A DNA stretch of 10,021 nt from CAZKTS01 sp964555735 (GCA_964555735.1 CAZKTS010000284.1:1-10021), one strand, 5' to 3'. Positions 1 to 6,835 are shown, counted from the stretch's first letter. Notes: a model not told the origin generated them from the letters alone. Numbers and translations are program-made.

Positions 1-441
1 GTGGACCGGGCGACCGCGGCGCTGTGCGCGGTGGCCGTCGGCATCTGCGAGGAAGCCCTGCGCATGACCGCCGAGTACACCAAGACGCGCGAGCAGTTCG
101 AGCGCCCGATCGCGACGTTCCAGGCCGTCGGCCAGCGCGCCGCCGACGCGTACATTGACACCGAGGCCGTTCGCCTCACCGCCTGGCAGGCGATCTGGCG
201 ACTCGCCGAGGAGCTGCCCGCCGCGGCCGAGGTCGCGGTGGCGAAGTTCTGGGCCGCCGAGGGCGGGCAGCGCGTCGTGCACGCCGCGCAGCACCTGCAC
301 GGCGGCATGGGCGTCGACCGCGACTACCCGCTGCACCGGTACTTCCTGTGGGCGAAGGTCATCGAGCTCACGCTGGGCGGCACCACGCCCCAGCTCCTGA
401 AGCTCGGCAAGATCCTCGCCGACGAGCCCGTCGCCGTCTGA
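1..441 (+). CDS. Acyl-CoA dehydrogenase, C-terminal part (5' end outside window)
   Basis: This is the C-terminal helical domain of a flavin-dependent acyl-CoA dehydrogenase, which introduces the alpha-beta double bond into an acyl-CoA thioester. Visible family landmarks are the TREQFERPIATFQAV stretch (residues 29-43 of the visible part) and HGGMGVDRDYPLHRYF (100-115), followed by AKVIELTLGG. Only 146 residues are present and the frame is open at base 1, so the apparent GTG at base 1 is probably internal. In MCAD-type enzymes the segment after AK carries the catalytic Glu in a YEGTA-like motif. Here the aligned residues are TLGGTT, with Leu at the Glu position. Steroid-type FadE enzymes often form heteromers in which one subunit supplies the base, and this could be such a subunit (inference). 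A 66-nt gap separates it from the downstream hydrolase, so it may lead that operon. Confidence 0.93.
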   Translation: MDRATAALCAVAVGICEEALRMTAEYTKTREQFERPIATFQAVGQRAADAYIDTEAVRLTAWQAIWRLAEELPAAAEVAVAKFWAAEGGQRVVHAAQHLHGGMGVDRDYPLHRYFLWAKVIELTLGGTTPQLLKLGKILADEPVAV

Positions 442-495
442 CCCACCAACCCGCCCACCACCACGAGGCGCTCCTCAGTCCAATAGAACAGCCTC

Positions 496-500
496 AGGAG
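496..500 (+). promoter_or_regulatory. Shine-Dalgarno sequence supporting a TTG start
   Basis: AGGAG lies 7 nt upstream of the TTG at 508-510, which is ideal spacing. It decides the unusual TTG start of the alpha/beta hydrolase. The 442-507 gap otherwise holds only a half-site TAGAAC (484-489) and no clear promoter. Confidence 0.6.
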
Positions 501-507
501 CGCATCG

Positions 508-1392
508 TTGTCCGGCCTGGGTGACGACGGGCCTCGTGAGCTCGTCGTCGGCCACGACGGGCTGCGCATCGGGGTGCTCGACTGGGGTGGTGACGGCGAG
601 CCGCTGCTCCTGCTGCACCCCAACGGGTTCTGCGCCGGTCTCTTCGACCCGCTCGCGCGCCGCCTCACCGATCGGTACCGGCCGATCGGCGTCGACCTGC
701 GCGCCCACGGCCGCACCGACGTCCCACCCGATCCCGCCACCGACTACGCGTTCGCGCTGATGGCGGCGGACGTGCTCGCGGTGCTCGACGCCCTGGGCGT
801 GGAGCAGGTGGCCGCGCTCGGCGAGTCGCTCGGTGGCGGCGTCGCCACGCTCGTCGACGCCGCCCGCCCGGGCATCCTGCGGCGCCTCGTGCTCTGCGAG
901 GCCATCGCGTTCGACCCGAGCGTGATCGGCGCGCCGCGCCTCGCCACCAACCGCAAGGGCGAGAACTTCATGGCCAAGGCGGCGCGGAAGCGCCGCGCGG
1001 TCTGGCCGGACCGGGCGACGGTGCGTGACTCGTACGGCAGCCGTCCGCCGCTCGACGAGCTCGCGCCCGAGGCGCTCGACGCGTATGTGCAGTGGGGCTT
1101 CGTGGACCGCGCCGACGGCCAGGTCGAGCTGGCGTGCCCGCCCGACGCCGAGGCGACGATCTTCGAGGAGTCGTCGGACGAGCGGGGTGCGCTCGCGGCA
1201 TGGGGTCGCCTCGACTCGCTGCACGCGCCCACCGTCGTGCTGCACGGCACGACCTCGAACCTCCCGGCGCCGTGGTTCGAGGCGCAGGCCGAGCGCATCG
1301 GGACCGCGCCGATCGCGATCGAGGGCGGGCACCTGTTCCTCCAGGAGGACACCGCCCGCGCCGAGGCGCTCGTCCGGGAGCATCTCTCGTGA
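508..1392 (+). CDS. Alpha/beta hydrolase fold protein
   Basis: This is a 294-residue cytoplasmic alpha/beta hydrolase, probably an esterase, thioesterase or C-C/epoxide-type hydrolase; the substrate is not evident. The oxyanion-hole segment LLLLHPNG is at residues 33-40. The nucleophile elbow GESLGG places Ser107 as the nucleophile, and GGH at 273-275 supplies His275. The cap region, about 135-230, is variable and charged. The strand that normally ends in G-x-x-D reads HGTTSN (246-251), so the usual catalytic Asp is replaced and another acid must serve, or activity is altered. The start is TTG with AGGAG 7 nt upstream. The next gene begins 10 nt after the stop, which suggests cotranscription with the SnoaL-like protein. 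It follows the acyl-CoA dehydrogenase, so a role in acyl-CoA or ring-product hydrolysis is plausible inference. Confidence 0.9.
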   Translation: MSGLGDDGPRELVVGHDGLRIGVLDWGGDGEPLLLLHPNGFCAGLFDPLARRLTDRYRPIGVDLRAHGRTDVPPDPATDYAFALMAADVLAVLDALGVEQVAALGESLGGGVATLVDAARPGILRRLVLCEAIAFDPSVIGAPRLATNRKGENFMAKAARKRRAVWPDRATVRDSYGSRPPLDELAPEALDAYVQWGFVDRADGQVELACPPDAEATIFEESSDERGALAAWGRLDSLHAPTVVLHGTTSNLPAPWFEAQAERIGTAPIAIEGGHLFLQEDTARAEALVREHLS

Positions 1393-1402
1393 GGGCTCCG
1401 GC

Positions 1403-1939
1403 GTGACCGACGACCTCCGGCGTCTGGTCGCGCACGAGGACATCCGCCAGCTGGTCGCGCGCTACGCCGTCGCGATCGACTCCCGCGACCTCGACGCACT
1501 GGTCGCCCTCTTCGTCGACGACGTCCAGGTGGGCAAGGACCAGCGCGGCCGGGACGCGCTGCGCGCGTTCTTCGAGGGCTCGCTACGCGAGATCCGGCGC
1601 TCGATCCTCAACGTGGGAACGCACGTCATCGATCTGGTCGACGACGACCACGCGACCGGCGTCGTCTACTGCCGCGGCGAGATCGAGGTGCCGGCCGACG
1701 AAGCGGCCGGCACCGGCGAGCGCTGGGTCGTGCAGGCGATCCAGTACCGCGACGACTACGAGCGGCGCGACGGGCAGTGGCTGTTCGTCCGTCGCCGGCA
1801 CCTGCTCTGGTACGGCCGCGACGTCGGCACCTCGCCGATCGGTCTGGCGCCCGCCGCATGGCCGGCGAACCACGTGGGCACGGGCGAGCTGCCCGAGGCG
1901 TGGGGCACGTGGCGGGAGTTCTGGGCGACCGACGACTGA
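1403..1939 (+). CDS. SnoaL-like / NTF2-fold protein, possible BaiE-type dehydratase
   Basis: This is a 178-residue cone-shaped NTF2-fold protein of the SnoaL-like group, which includes scytalone dehydratase, ketosteroid isomerase and bile-acid dehydratase BaiE. The N-terminal helix pattern DIRQLVARYAVAIDSRDLD with ALVALFVDD after it is typical. Tyr21, Asp26 and His74 have the spacing (5 and 48) that I recall for the BaiE catalytic Tyr30, Asp35 and His83; this comes from memory and was not aligned. The C-terminal strand WLFVRRRHLLWYGRD (126-140) supplies arginines near the expected position of the last active-site residue. The GTG start at 1403 has GAGG (1391-1394) 8 nt upstream, overlapping the previous stop codon. 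Longer in-frame starts would run through the hydrolase gene and are unlikely. The neighbouring acyl-CoA dehydrogenase and hydrolase fit a dehydratase or isomerase step. Confidence 0.85.
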   Translation: MTDDLRRLVAHEDIRQLVARYAVAIDSRDLDALVALFVDDVQVGKDQRGRDALRAFFEGSLREIRRSILNVGTHVIDLVDDDHATGVVYCRGEIEVPADEAAGTGERWVVQAIQYRDDYERRDGQWLFVRRRHLLWYGRDVGTSPIGLAPAAWPANHVGTGELPEAWGTWREFWATDD

Positions 1940-1967
1940 CCGCTCGACCGACGGCCGCGACCGGTCA
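1937..1967. terminator. Weak hairpin between convergent genes
   Basis: The SnoaL-like gene and the M1 peptidase gene converge with only 25 nt between their stop codons. TGACCG (1937-1942) and CGGTCA (1962-1967) are inverted repeats that include both stop codons. The 6-bp stem closes a 19-nt loop and has no T-tract, so a bidirectional terminator is only a possibility. Confidence 0.2.
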
Positions 1968-3434
1968 GGCCGGGTTGGCGGGCGGGCGCTCGGGGAGCGG
2001 GCCGGGCCCGAGCCACGCCCGGAAGAACGGCTCCATGTCCTCGCCGGTCACGTCGCTGGCGACGTCGATGAGGTCTTCGGTCGACGCCACGCTGCCGCCG
2101 TAGCGCTTGAAGTACTCGGCGAGGATCGCCGCGTACTGCGTCGGGCCGACGGTGCGCACGAGCGCGTCGATCGTGAGCGCGCCCCGCTCGTACGGCGCGG
2201 TGCCGAACATGCCCTCGACGCCGGGGTCGTCGGTCGCGACGTCGACTGCGTCCTGCGAGACGACCCGACGCGCGCGGTCGATGTTGTCGTCGAGAGGCTC
2301 ACCGAGCGCGGCGGCATCCCAGAGCCACTCGTAGTAGGTCGCGAACCCTTCGTTGAGCCACGTGTCGGCCCAGGTCGCGGGGCTCACCCAGTCGCCGAAC
2401 CATTGGTGCGCGAGCTCGTGCGCCATCACCGCGCTCGGGCCGTCGCCGCGCGCCTGCATGATGTCGGTCGAGAACAGCGAGAACGTCTGGGCCTCGAACG
2501 CGAGACCGCTCGGGCCGCCGTCGGGCACGAGGATGCCGTAGGTCTTGAACGGATACGCACCGAGCTGCTGGGTCAGGAAGCGCATCATCTGCGGTGTGTC
2601 CTCGGCCGCCGCCGCCGCATCGGCCTGGATCGCGGGTGCGTACGCGTTGCGGATCTTGATGCCGTCCACCGGCTCCTCGTCGACGAGCGTGAGCTCACCG
2701 ATCGCGATCTGCGAGAGGTAGGTGGTCATCGGGCCGGCACCGCCCCAGACCCACGTGGTCATGCCCTCCTCGTCGGCGGGGGCCTTCTGCTGGAGGTCGC
2801 CGTTGGCGACGGCCGTCAGCGCGTCCGGCACGGTGAGCTCGAACGTGAACGTCGCCTTGTCCTGGGGGTGGTCGTTGGCCGGGAACCACGTGTTCGCGCC
2901 GTCGGGCTCGTCGAGCGTGGTCGCGCCGCTCGGCGTCTCGAGCCAGCCGTTCGGCGCGCCGAGCCCGGCGATCTCGTGCGGCTGGGGCACGCCCTGGTAG
3001 CGCACCCGCACCGTGAACGAAGTGCCCTTCTTCACGGGGGTGGCCGGCGTGATGATCAGCTCGCGGTCTTCGCGCGTGAACTTCGCCTTGGCGCCGTCGA
3101 CGTCGACGCGCTCGACCTCGAGGCCGCTGAGGTCGAGGTGGAAGCGCTTCAGCGTGCGGTCCGCGGTCGCGGTGATGGTGGTGTCGCCCTGGATGTCGCG
3201 CTCAGGCGGCGCGTAGGTGATGCCGACGTCGTAGTGCTCGACGTCGTAGCCGCGGTTCCCGAGCTCGGGATAGTACGGATCCGGCGGGGTGAGGGTGCCG
3301 GGCCCGGCCGGCTGACCGTCGGCGATCGCCGCTGGGGTCGCCACGCCGACCGCCGCGATGGTGACCAGGACGAGGGCGACGGCCGCACGGCGCGCGCGGA
3401 GACCGGTTCGGGGTGCTCGCACGAGGGTTCTCAC
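1965..3434 (-). CDS. Secreted M1-family zinc metallopeptidase (short form)
   Basis: This is a 489-residue gluzincin aminopeptidase-like enzyme that cleaves N-terminal residues from peptides outside the cytoplasm. A basic N-terminus and hydrophobic segment (about residues 15-38, ending AAIADG) form a signal peptide. An N-terminal beta domain (about 60-250) precedes the catalytic domain. HELAH (339-343) with NEGF gives zinc ligands His339, His343 and Glu362 and catalytic Glu340; YERG at 415-418 gives the transition-state Tyr415. The exopeptidase motif GAMEN is replaced by GLAFEAQ (310-316), keeping Glu314. The protein ends after the catalytic domain without the C-terminal helical domain of PepN/ERAP. 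The GTG start at 3434 overlaps the upstream stop by 4 nt (GTGA, 3431-3434), so translation is probably coupled. A secreted peptidase as the last gene of a CoA-metabolism operon is unexpected. Confidence 0.95.
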   Translation of the reverse strand: MRTLVRAPRTGLRARRAAVALVLVTIAAVGVATPAAIADGQPAGPGTLTPPDPYYPELGNRGYDVEHYDVGITYAPPERDIQGDTTITATADRTLKRFHLDLSGLEVERVDVDGAKAKFTREDRELIITPATPVKKGTSFTVRVRYQGVPQPHEIAGLGAPNGWLETPSGATTLDEPDGANTWFPANDHPQDKATFTFELTVPDALTAVANGDLQQKAPADEEGMTTWVWGGAGPMTTYLSQIAIGELTLVDEEPVDGIKIRNAYAPAIQADAAAAAEDTPQMMRFLTQQLGAYPFKTYGILVPDGGPSGLAFEAQTFSLFSTDIMQARGDGPSAVMAHELAHQWFGDWVSPATWADTWLNEGFATYYEWLWDAAALGEPLDDNIDRARRVVSQDAVDVATDDPGVEGMFGTAPYERGALTIDALVRTVGPTQYAAILAEYFKRYGGSVASTEDLIDVASDVTGEDMEPFFRAWLGPGPLPERPPANPA

Positions 3435-3892
3435 GTCGTAGGGGGCGTTTCGGTTCCCCGGGAGGCGGCCTCCATGGCCGCCTGCACACCGGCGAAGAAC
3501 TCCGGCGGCATGCCGTCCATGAGCTCAGCCTGGTTCCAGTACTCGCGCCAGCGGGCGATCTTCCCGTCGCGGAGCTCCACCGTGCACATGACCCGCAGCG
3601 AGGGAGTGGCCCCCGACGGGAAGTGCCACGTCTCGGAGCGCTCGCAGAGCACGACGTCGTCGCGGGCCACCATGTGCTGCACCTCGTAGGTCATCCGTTC
3701 GACGCCGCCTTGCACCATGAACTCGAGCTTGCGCCGGATCGCGTCCTTGCCGACGGTCGGGTCGGTCGGCAGCGGCAGGTCGTGGTACGAGCCGTCGTCG
3801 GTGAAGAGCTCGACCGCGGCATCGAAGTCGAGCGAGTAGATCGCGTCCCAGAGTGCTTGGACGACCGCGATGCTCTCGTCCGGTGACGTCAC
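3431..3892 (-). CDS. SnoaL/limonene-1,2-epoxide-hydrolase-like NTF2-fold protein
   Basis: This is a 153-residue NTF2-fold protein. The segment LDFDAAVELFTDDGSYHDLP (21-40), followed by a DPTVGKDAIR-type stretch, resembles limonene-1,2-epoxide hydrolases and related SnoaL-like proteins. Epoxide hydrolases of this class use an Asp-Arg-Asp triad. Here the comparable positions read ER-S-E (84-87) and WREYWN (115-120), so the acids are shifted to Glu or lost and epoxide hydrolysis is not assured. It could instead be an isomerase, dehydratase or ligand-binding protein. The start is the GTG at 3892, whose GTGA overlaps the CoA-transferase stop (3889-3892); the open frame extends further upstream but through that gene. 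Its stop overlaps the start of the M1 peptidase in the same way. It probably acts on a product of the CoA-transferase/amidohydrolase pathway (inference). Confidence 0.88.
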   Translation of the reverse strand: MTSPDESIAVVQALWDAIYSLDFDAAVELFTDDGSYHDLPLPTDPTVGKDAIRRKLEFMVQGGVERMTYEVQHMVARDDVVLCERSETWHFPSGATPSLRVMCTVELRDGKIARWREYWNQAELMDGMPPEFFAGVQAAMEAASRGTETPPTT

Positions 3893-5088
3893 GCGATCAC
3901 GCCGTCGGTGCGAAGCCGAGCGATCGCGTCCGCGTCCCGTCCGAGCTCCTCGAGGACGCGGTCGGTGTGCTCGCCGAGCTCCGGCGGCATGGCCCGCGGC
4001 GCGTTCGGCGTACCGGCGAAGTCGACCGGCTGGTTGATCATGGTGACGGCGCTGTCGCCGTCGGGCACCTCGACGAACGCGCCGCCGGCCCACGCCTGGG
4101 GGTCGGCGAGCACCTCGTCGGTGTTCTGCACCGGGGCCCACCACACGTCTTCCCGGTCGAACGCCACACCCCACTCGTCGCGTGTGCGGGTGGCGAAGAT
4201 CTCGTCGAGCGCGGCGACCAGCTCTCCGGCGTTGTCGCGCCGGCCTTCGACCGTGGCGTACGGGCCTTCGTCGATCCACTCCGGCCGGTCGATGGCGCGG
4301 CACAGGTCGGGCCAATGGCGCGCGCCGTCGAGCCCGATGAGCCAGAACCAGCGGCCGTCGCCGTCGCGGTACGAGTTGATGACCGGGTTCCCCATCGTCT
4401 CGCGCGTCGCCACGCCGATGCCCGCTCCGAAGCGGAGCGCGGTGTTGAGGTCGAACGAGATGGTGTACATGCCGTGGCGCAGCAGCGACGTCGACACGAG
4501 CTGGCCCTCACCCGTGCGCTCCCGTGAGAACAGCGCCGCGCTGATTCCCGACGCCAGCGTCATCCCCGCACCGTGGTCGCCCATGCCGCCGCGCTGGAAC
4601 GGCGGCGCGCCGCCCGGCGGGGTGAGGAGGTTGGCCAGGCCGCTGCGGGCCCAGAACCCACCGATGTCGTACGCGGCACGGTCGCGCTCGGGCCCGGTGA
4701 TGCCCCAGCCGGTGATGATCCCGTAGACGATGCGCGGGTTGCGCTGCCGCACGGTGTCGGGGTCGAGCCCGGCGCGCTCGAGTGCGTCGAGGCGGATGTT
4801 GGTGAGGAAGACGTCCGCGCCGTCGAGCAGCTCGTACGCGAGCTCGAGGCCCTCGGGTCGGGTGATGTCGAGGACGACGCTGCGCTTCGAGCGGTTGTCC
4901 ATCTCGAACGGCGGGTTGAACGGCACGTCGCCGCCGAGCATCGAGCCGAACCGGCGGGCCGGGTCGCCGGAGGGTGGCTCGATCTTCACGACGTCGGCGC
5001 CCCAGTCGGCGAGGATGCCGCCGGCCGCGGGCCCGGCGACCCACACCCCGAGCTCGATCACCCGCACGCCGTCCAGCGGCCCGCTCAT
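3889..5088 (-). CDS. CaiB/BaiF family III CoA-transferase
   Basis: This is a 399-residue cytoplasmic family III CoA-transferase, which moves CoA between carboxylic acids through an aspartyl-CoA thioester. The N-terminal DGVRVIELGVWVAGPAAGG (6-24) and GADVVKIEPPSGDPAR (30-45) are the CoA-binding signature of the family. RSKRSVVLDI (66-75) and NPRIVYGIITGWG (117-129) are also typical. The catalytic Asp is in GGMGDHG, Asp171, close to Asp169 of formyl-CoA transferase. The length is normal for the family (about 400). The ATG at 5088 overlaps the amidohydrolase stop (ATGA, 5085-5088), and its own stop overlaps the next start. The substrate cannot be read from sequence. Family members activate carnitine, bile acids, oxalate, formate or aromatic succinates. 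With an amidohydrolase and NTF2-fold partners, CoA activation of a ring-cleavage or side-chain acid is plausible. Confidence 0.95.
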   Translation of the reverse strand: MSGPLDGVRVIELGVWVAGPAAGGILADWGADVVKIEPPSGDPARRFGSMLGGDVPFNPPFEMDNRSKRSVVLDITRPEGLELAYELLDGADVFLTNIRLDALERAGLDPDTVRQRNPRIVYGIITGWGITGPERDRAAYDIGGFWARSGLANLLTPPGGAPPFQRGGMGDHGAGMTLASGISAALFSRERTGEGQLVSTSLLRHGMYTISFDLNTALRFGAGIGVATRETMGNPVINSYRDGDGRWFWLIGLDGARHWPDLCRAIDRPEWIDEGPYATVEGRRDNAGELVAALDEIFATRTRDEWGVAFDREDVWWAPVQNTDEVLADPQAWAGGAFVEVPDGDSAVTMINQPVDFAGTPNAPRAMPPELGEHTDRVLEELGRDADAIARLRTDGVIA

Positions 5089-6194
5089 GCCGCGGCCTCC
5101 AAGCGCGCGCCGAGGAGCCGGCGCGCGTTGTCGGCGAGGACCGCGCGCTTGGTGGCGTCGGAGAGGTCGTCACGATCGCTGATCGCCGCGACCGAGCCGG
5201 GGAACTCGGCGTCCCAGTGCGGGTAGTCGGACGCGTAGGCGACGACGCCGTCACCGAGGCGCTCGGCGGCGTATGCGATCGCGTGCTCCTCGGGCTCGCA
5301 CGACACCACCACCTGTCCCCCGGTCACGTACTCGCTCGGCGGCTTGGTGATGTGGGGCATCTCGCCCGGTCGCTTCTCGTAGTGCTCGTCGAGCCGTTCG
5401 AGGAAGTAGGGGAGGAAGCCACAGCCCGCTTCGAGGAACGCGACCCGCAGCCGCGGGTGACGCTCGAGGACACCGCCGCAGACCATCGCGGTGATGCCGA
5501 GCATGATGTCCATCGGGAACGCGCAGGCGTGCGCCATCGCGTACTGGTCCACGAAGCGGTCCACGGCGAGGCCGGTCCCGCCCGCATGGACGCCGATCGG
5601 GGTGTCGAGCCGCTCGGCCAGCGCCCACAGGGGCTCGAGCTCGGGATCGTCGAGGTTGCGACCGACGATGGCGCCGGTGACCGGGATCATCGCGGCGTCG
5701 AGGTCGACGACCGCGCGCTCCGCCTCGGCGACGGCGTCGGGGATCGAGCGGAGGGGGAGCGCGCACGTGGGCCGGAGACGTGCGGGGTCGGTGGCGCAGT
5801 ACGCCGCGAGCCAGTCGTTGAACGCGCGGCACACGGCGATGCCGAGGTCGAGGTCCGCGATCGACCAGAGCCCCATCGCGACCGTGCCGAACAGCACCGC
5901 GGTGTCGATGCCGTCGACGTCCATGTCGACGAGGCGCGCCGCGGGGTCGGTGCCGCCCGGGCGGTGGAGGGAGGCCTCGCGGAAGCCTTCGGGCGCCCAC
6001 GCGCCGCGGCCGGTGCCCGGTGGCATGAGCCGGTCCTCGACCAGGTACCGGGACGTGCCGCGGTCGTCGAGCACGATGCGTGGCCGGCGATCCATGAACG
6101 CGGGGTCGAGGTGCGCCTCCCAGGCCTCGTCGGGCTCCCAGACGTGGCCGTCGACGTCGATGACGGCTGTGGCGCTCCCCCCGGCGTCGCTCAT
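5085..6194 (-). CDS. Amidohydrolase-2 (ACMSD-like) metal-dependent hydrolase/decarboxylase
   Basis: This is a 369-residue TIM-barrel enzyme of the amidohydrolase-2 family, related to ACMSD and gamma-resorcylate decarboxylase. Members hydrolyse or decarboxylate carboxylated substrates using a divalent metal. The N-terminal metal motif is DVDGHVWEP (13-21). Further conserved points are GVHAGGTG (His203), FLEAGCGFLPYFLERLDEHY (Glu255) and ASDYPHWD (Asp323, the barrel-end Asp). The ATG at 6194 is chosen because the DGH motif follows within 15 residues, as usual for the family; the frame stays open to 6662, but that region is the divergent phosphatase gene. There is no Shine-Dalgarno sequence, but a TATGCT hexamer (6209-6204) lies 9 nt before the ATG, so a leaderless or nearly leaderless transcript is likely. 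It is the first gene of the four-gene minus-strand operon. Substrate unknown. Confidence 0.93.
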   Translation of the reverse strand: MSDAGGSATAVIDVDGHVWEPDEAWEAHLDPAFMDRRPRIVLDDRGTSRYLVEDRLMPPGTGRGAWAPEGFREASLHRPGGTDPAARLVDMDVDGIDTAVLFGTVAMGLWSIADLDLGIAVCRAFNDWLAAYCATDPARLRPTCALPLRSIPDAVAEAERAVVDLDAAMIPVTGAIVGRNLDDPELEPLWALAERLDTPIGVHAGGTGLAVDRFVDQYAMAHACAFPMDIMLGITAMVCGGVLERHPRLRVAFLEAGCGFLPYFLERLDEHYEKRPGEMPHITKPPSEYVTGGQVVVSCEPEEHAIAYAAERLGDGVVAYASDYPHWDAEFPGSVAAISDRDDLSDATKRAVLADNARRLLGARLEAAA

Positions 6195-6203
6195 GCGCTG
6201 CGG

Positions 6204-6209
6204 AGCATA
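6204..6209 (-). promoter_or_regulatory. -10 hexamer candidate for the minus-strand operon
   Basis: TATGCT read on the minus strand (6209 to 6204) ends 9 nt before the amidohydrolase ATG. It fits the actinobacterial TANNNT pattern. No -35 box or Shine-Dalgarno sequence is evident, suggesting a very short or absent leader. Confidence 0.45.
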
Positions 6210-6236
6210 GGCGTCGGGGTGCGAGCCGCCTCCTCG

Positions 6237-6242
6237 TACGAT
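6237..6242 (+). promoter_or_regulatory. -10 hexamer candidate for a leaderless phosphatase transcript
   Basis: TACGAT occupies exactly positions -12 to -7 relative to the GTG at 6249. This is the arrangement seen in mycobacterial and other actinobacterial leaderless genes with a TANNNT box. No Shine-Dalgarno sequence is present. Confidence 0.5.
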
Positions 6243-6248
6243 GCCGGC

Positions 6249-6797
6249 GTGATCCACGTGCTGGTCGTGTGCACCGGCAACATCTGCCGGTCGCCGATGG
6301 GTGAGGCGCTGATCCGGGCGCACCTCGAGCGCTCGGGCGTCGACGCGCACGTGGGTTCGGCCGGAACGCTCGCGTGGGGAGGCGGCGCGACGTCGAACGC
6401 GGTGCGCGCCATGCGTGAGCACGACCTCGACCTCGAGCTGCACGAGAGCCGAGGCTTGACCGCGTCGATGGTGGAGAGCGCCGACCTGGTGCTGGCGATG
6501 ACGCGAGACCACGTGGGGCGCGTCGTCGCGCTCGTGCCGGACGCTCGCGACCGCACGTTCCTGGTGGGCGAGCTGGTGCGTCTCGGGACCGCCGTCGGGC
6601 CGCGTCGCGCCGACGAGTCGGTGCGCGAGTGGGCAGTGCGCGTCGCCGCGACGCGCCCGCACGAACGGATCGTCGGACTGGGTGGCGACGAGGTCCCCGA
6701 CCCTGTCGGCGAGCCGCTCGAGGTGTACCGGGCCACCGCGGCTCGGCTCGATCGCGAGCTCGCGGCCGTGGCGGACCTGGTGGCCGGCCCGGGCTGA
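6249..6797 (+). CDS. Low-molecular-weight protein tyrosine phosphatase
   Basis: This is a 182-residue cytoplasmic phosphatase of the LMW-PTP/arsenate-reductase fold. The P-loop VCTGNICRSPMGEA (7-20) gives nucleophile Cys8 and Arg14. The general acid is Asp151 in DEVPDPVGEPLEVYR (147-161). GSAGT (36-40) is a further family signature. The P-loop has Ile12 where protein-arginine phosphatases such as YwlE have Thr, favouring phosphotyrosine over phosphoarginine (from knowledge of the family). It is longer than the usual 150-160 residues, with extra sequence about 100-145 before the acid loop. The GTG at 6249 starts right before the first beta strand and has a TACGAT -10 at leaderless spacing. It is divergent from the minus operon and 65 nt from the SDR gene. 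Partner kinase and substrates are not evident. Confidence 0.93.
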   Translation: MIHVLVVCTGNICRSPMGEALIRAHLERSGVDAHVGSAGTLAWGGGATSNAVRAMREHDLDLELHESRGLTASMVESADLVLAMTRDHVGRVVALVPDARDRTFLVGELVRLGTAVGPRRADESVREWAVRVAATRPHERIVGLGGDEVPDPVGEPLEVYRATAARLDRELAAVADLVAGPG

Positions 6798-6811
6798 CCG
6801 AGTCGAACACC

Positions 6812-6827
6812 GGCCCGGGCACGGGCC
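6812..6827. terminator. GC-rich hairpin between phosphatase and SDR genes
   Basis: GGCCCG (6812-6817) pairs with CGGGCC (6822-6827) around a GGCA loop. An 11-nt direct repeat CCGGCCCGGGC occurs at 6784-6794 and 6810-6820. No T-tract follows, so this is at best a weak terminator separating the phosphatase from the operator-controlled SDR operon. Confidence 0.3.
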
Positions 6828-6835
6828 CGAACACT

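Noticed and set aside
2883..2895. GAACCACGTGTTC as a third KstR-type site
   Set aside because: The AAC and GTT half-sites are 5 nt apart instead of 2, and it lies inside the peptidase coding sequence.
2403..3689. Long open frame on the plus strand opposite the M1 peptidase
   Set aside because: Its translation is Arg/Val/Gly-rich without motifs and it is antisense to a clear metallopeptidase; long antisense frames are expected at this GC content.
4974..6248. Upstream part of the long plus-strand frame leading into the phosphatase
   Set aside because: It is antisense to the amidohydrolase and CoA-transferase, and the phosphatase fold starts at 6249 with a well-placed -10 box.
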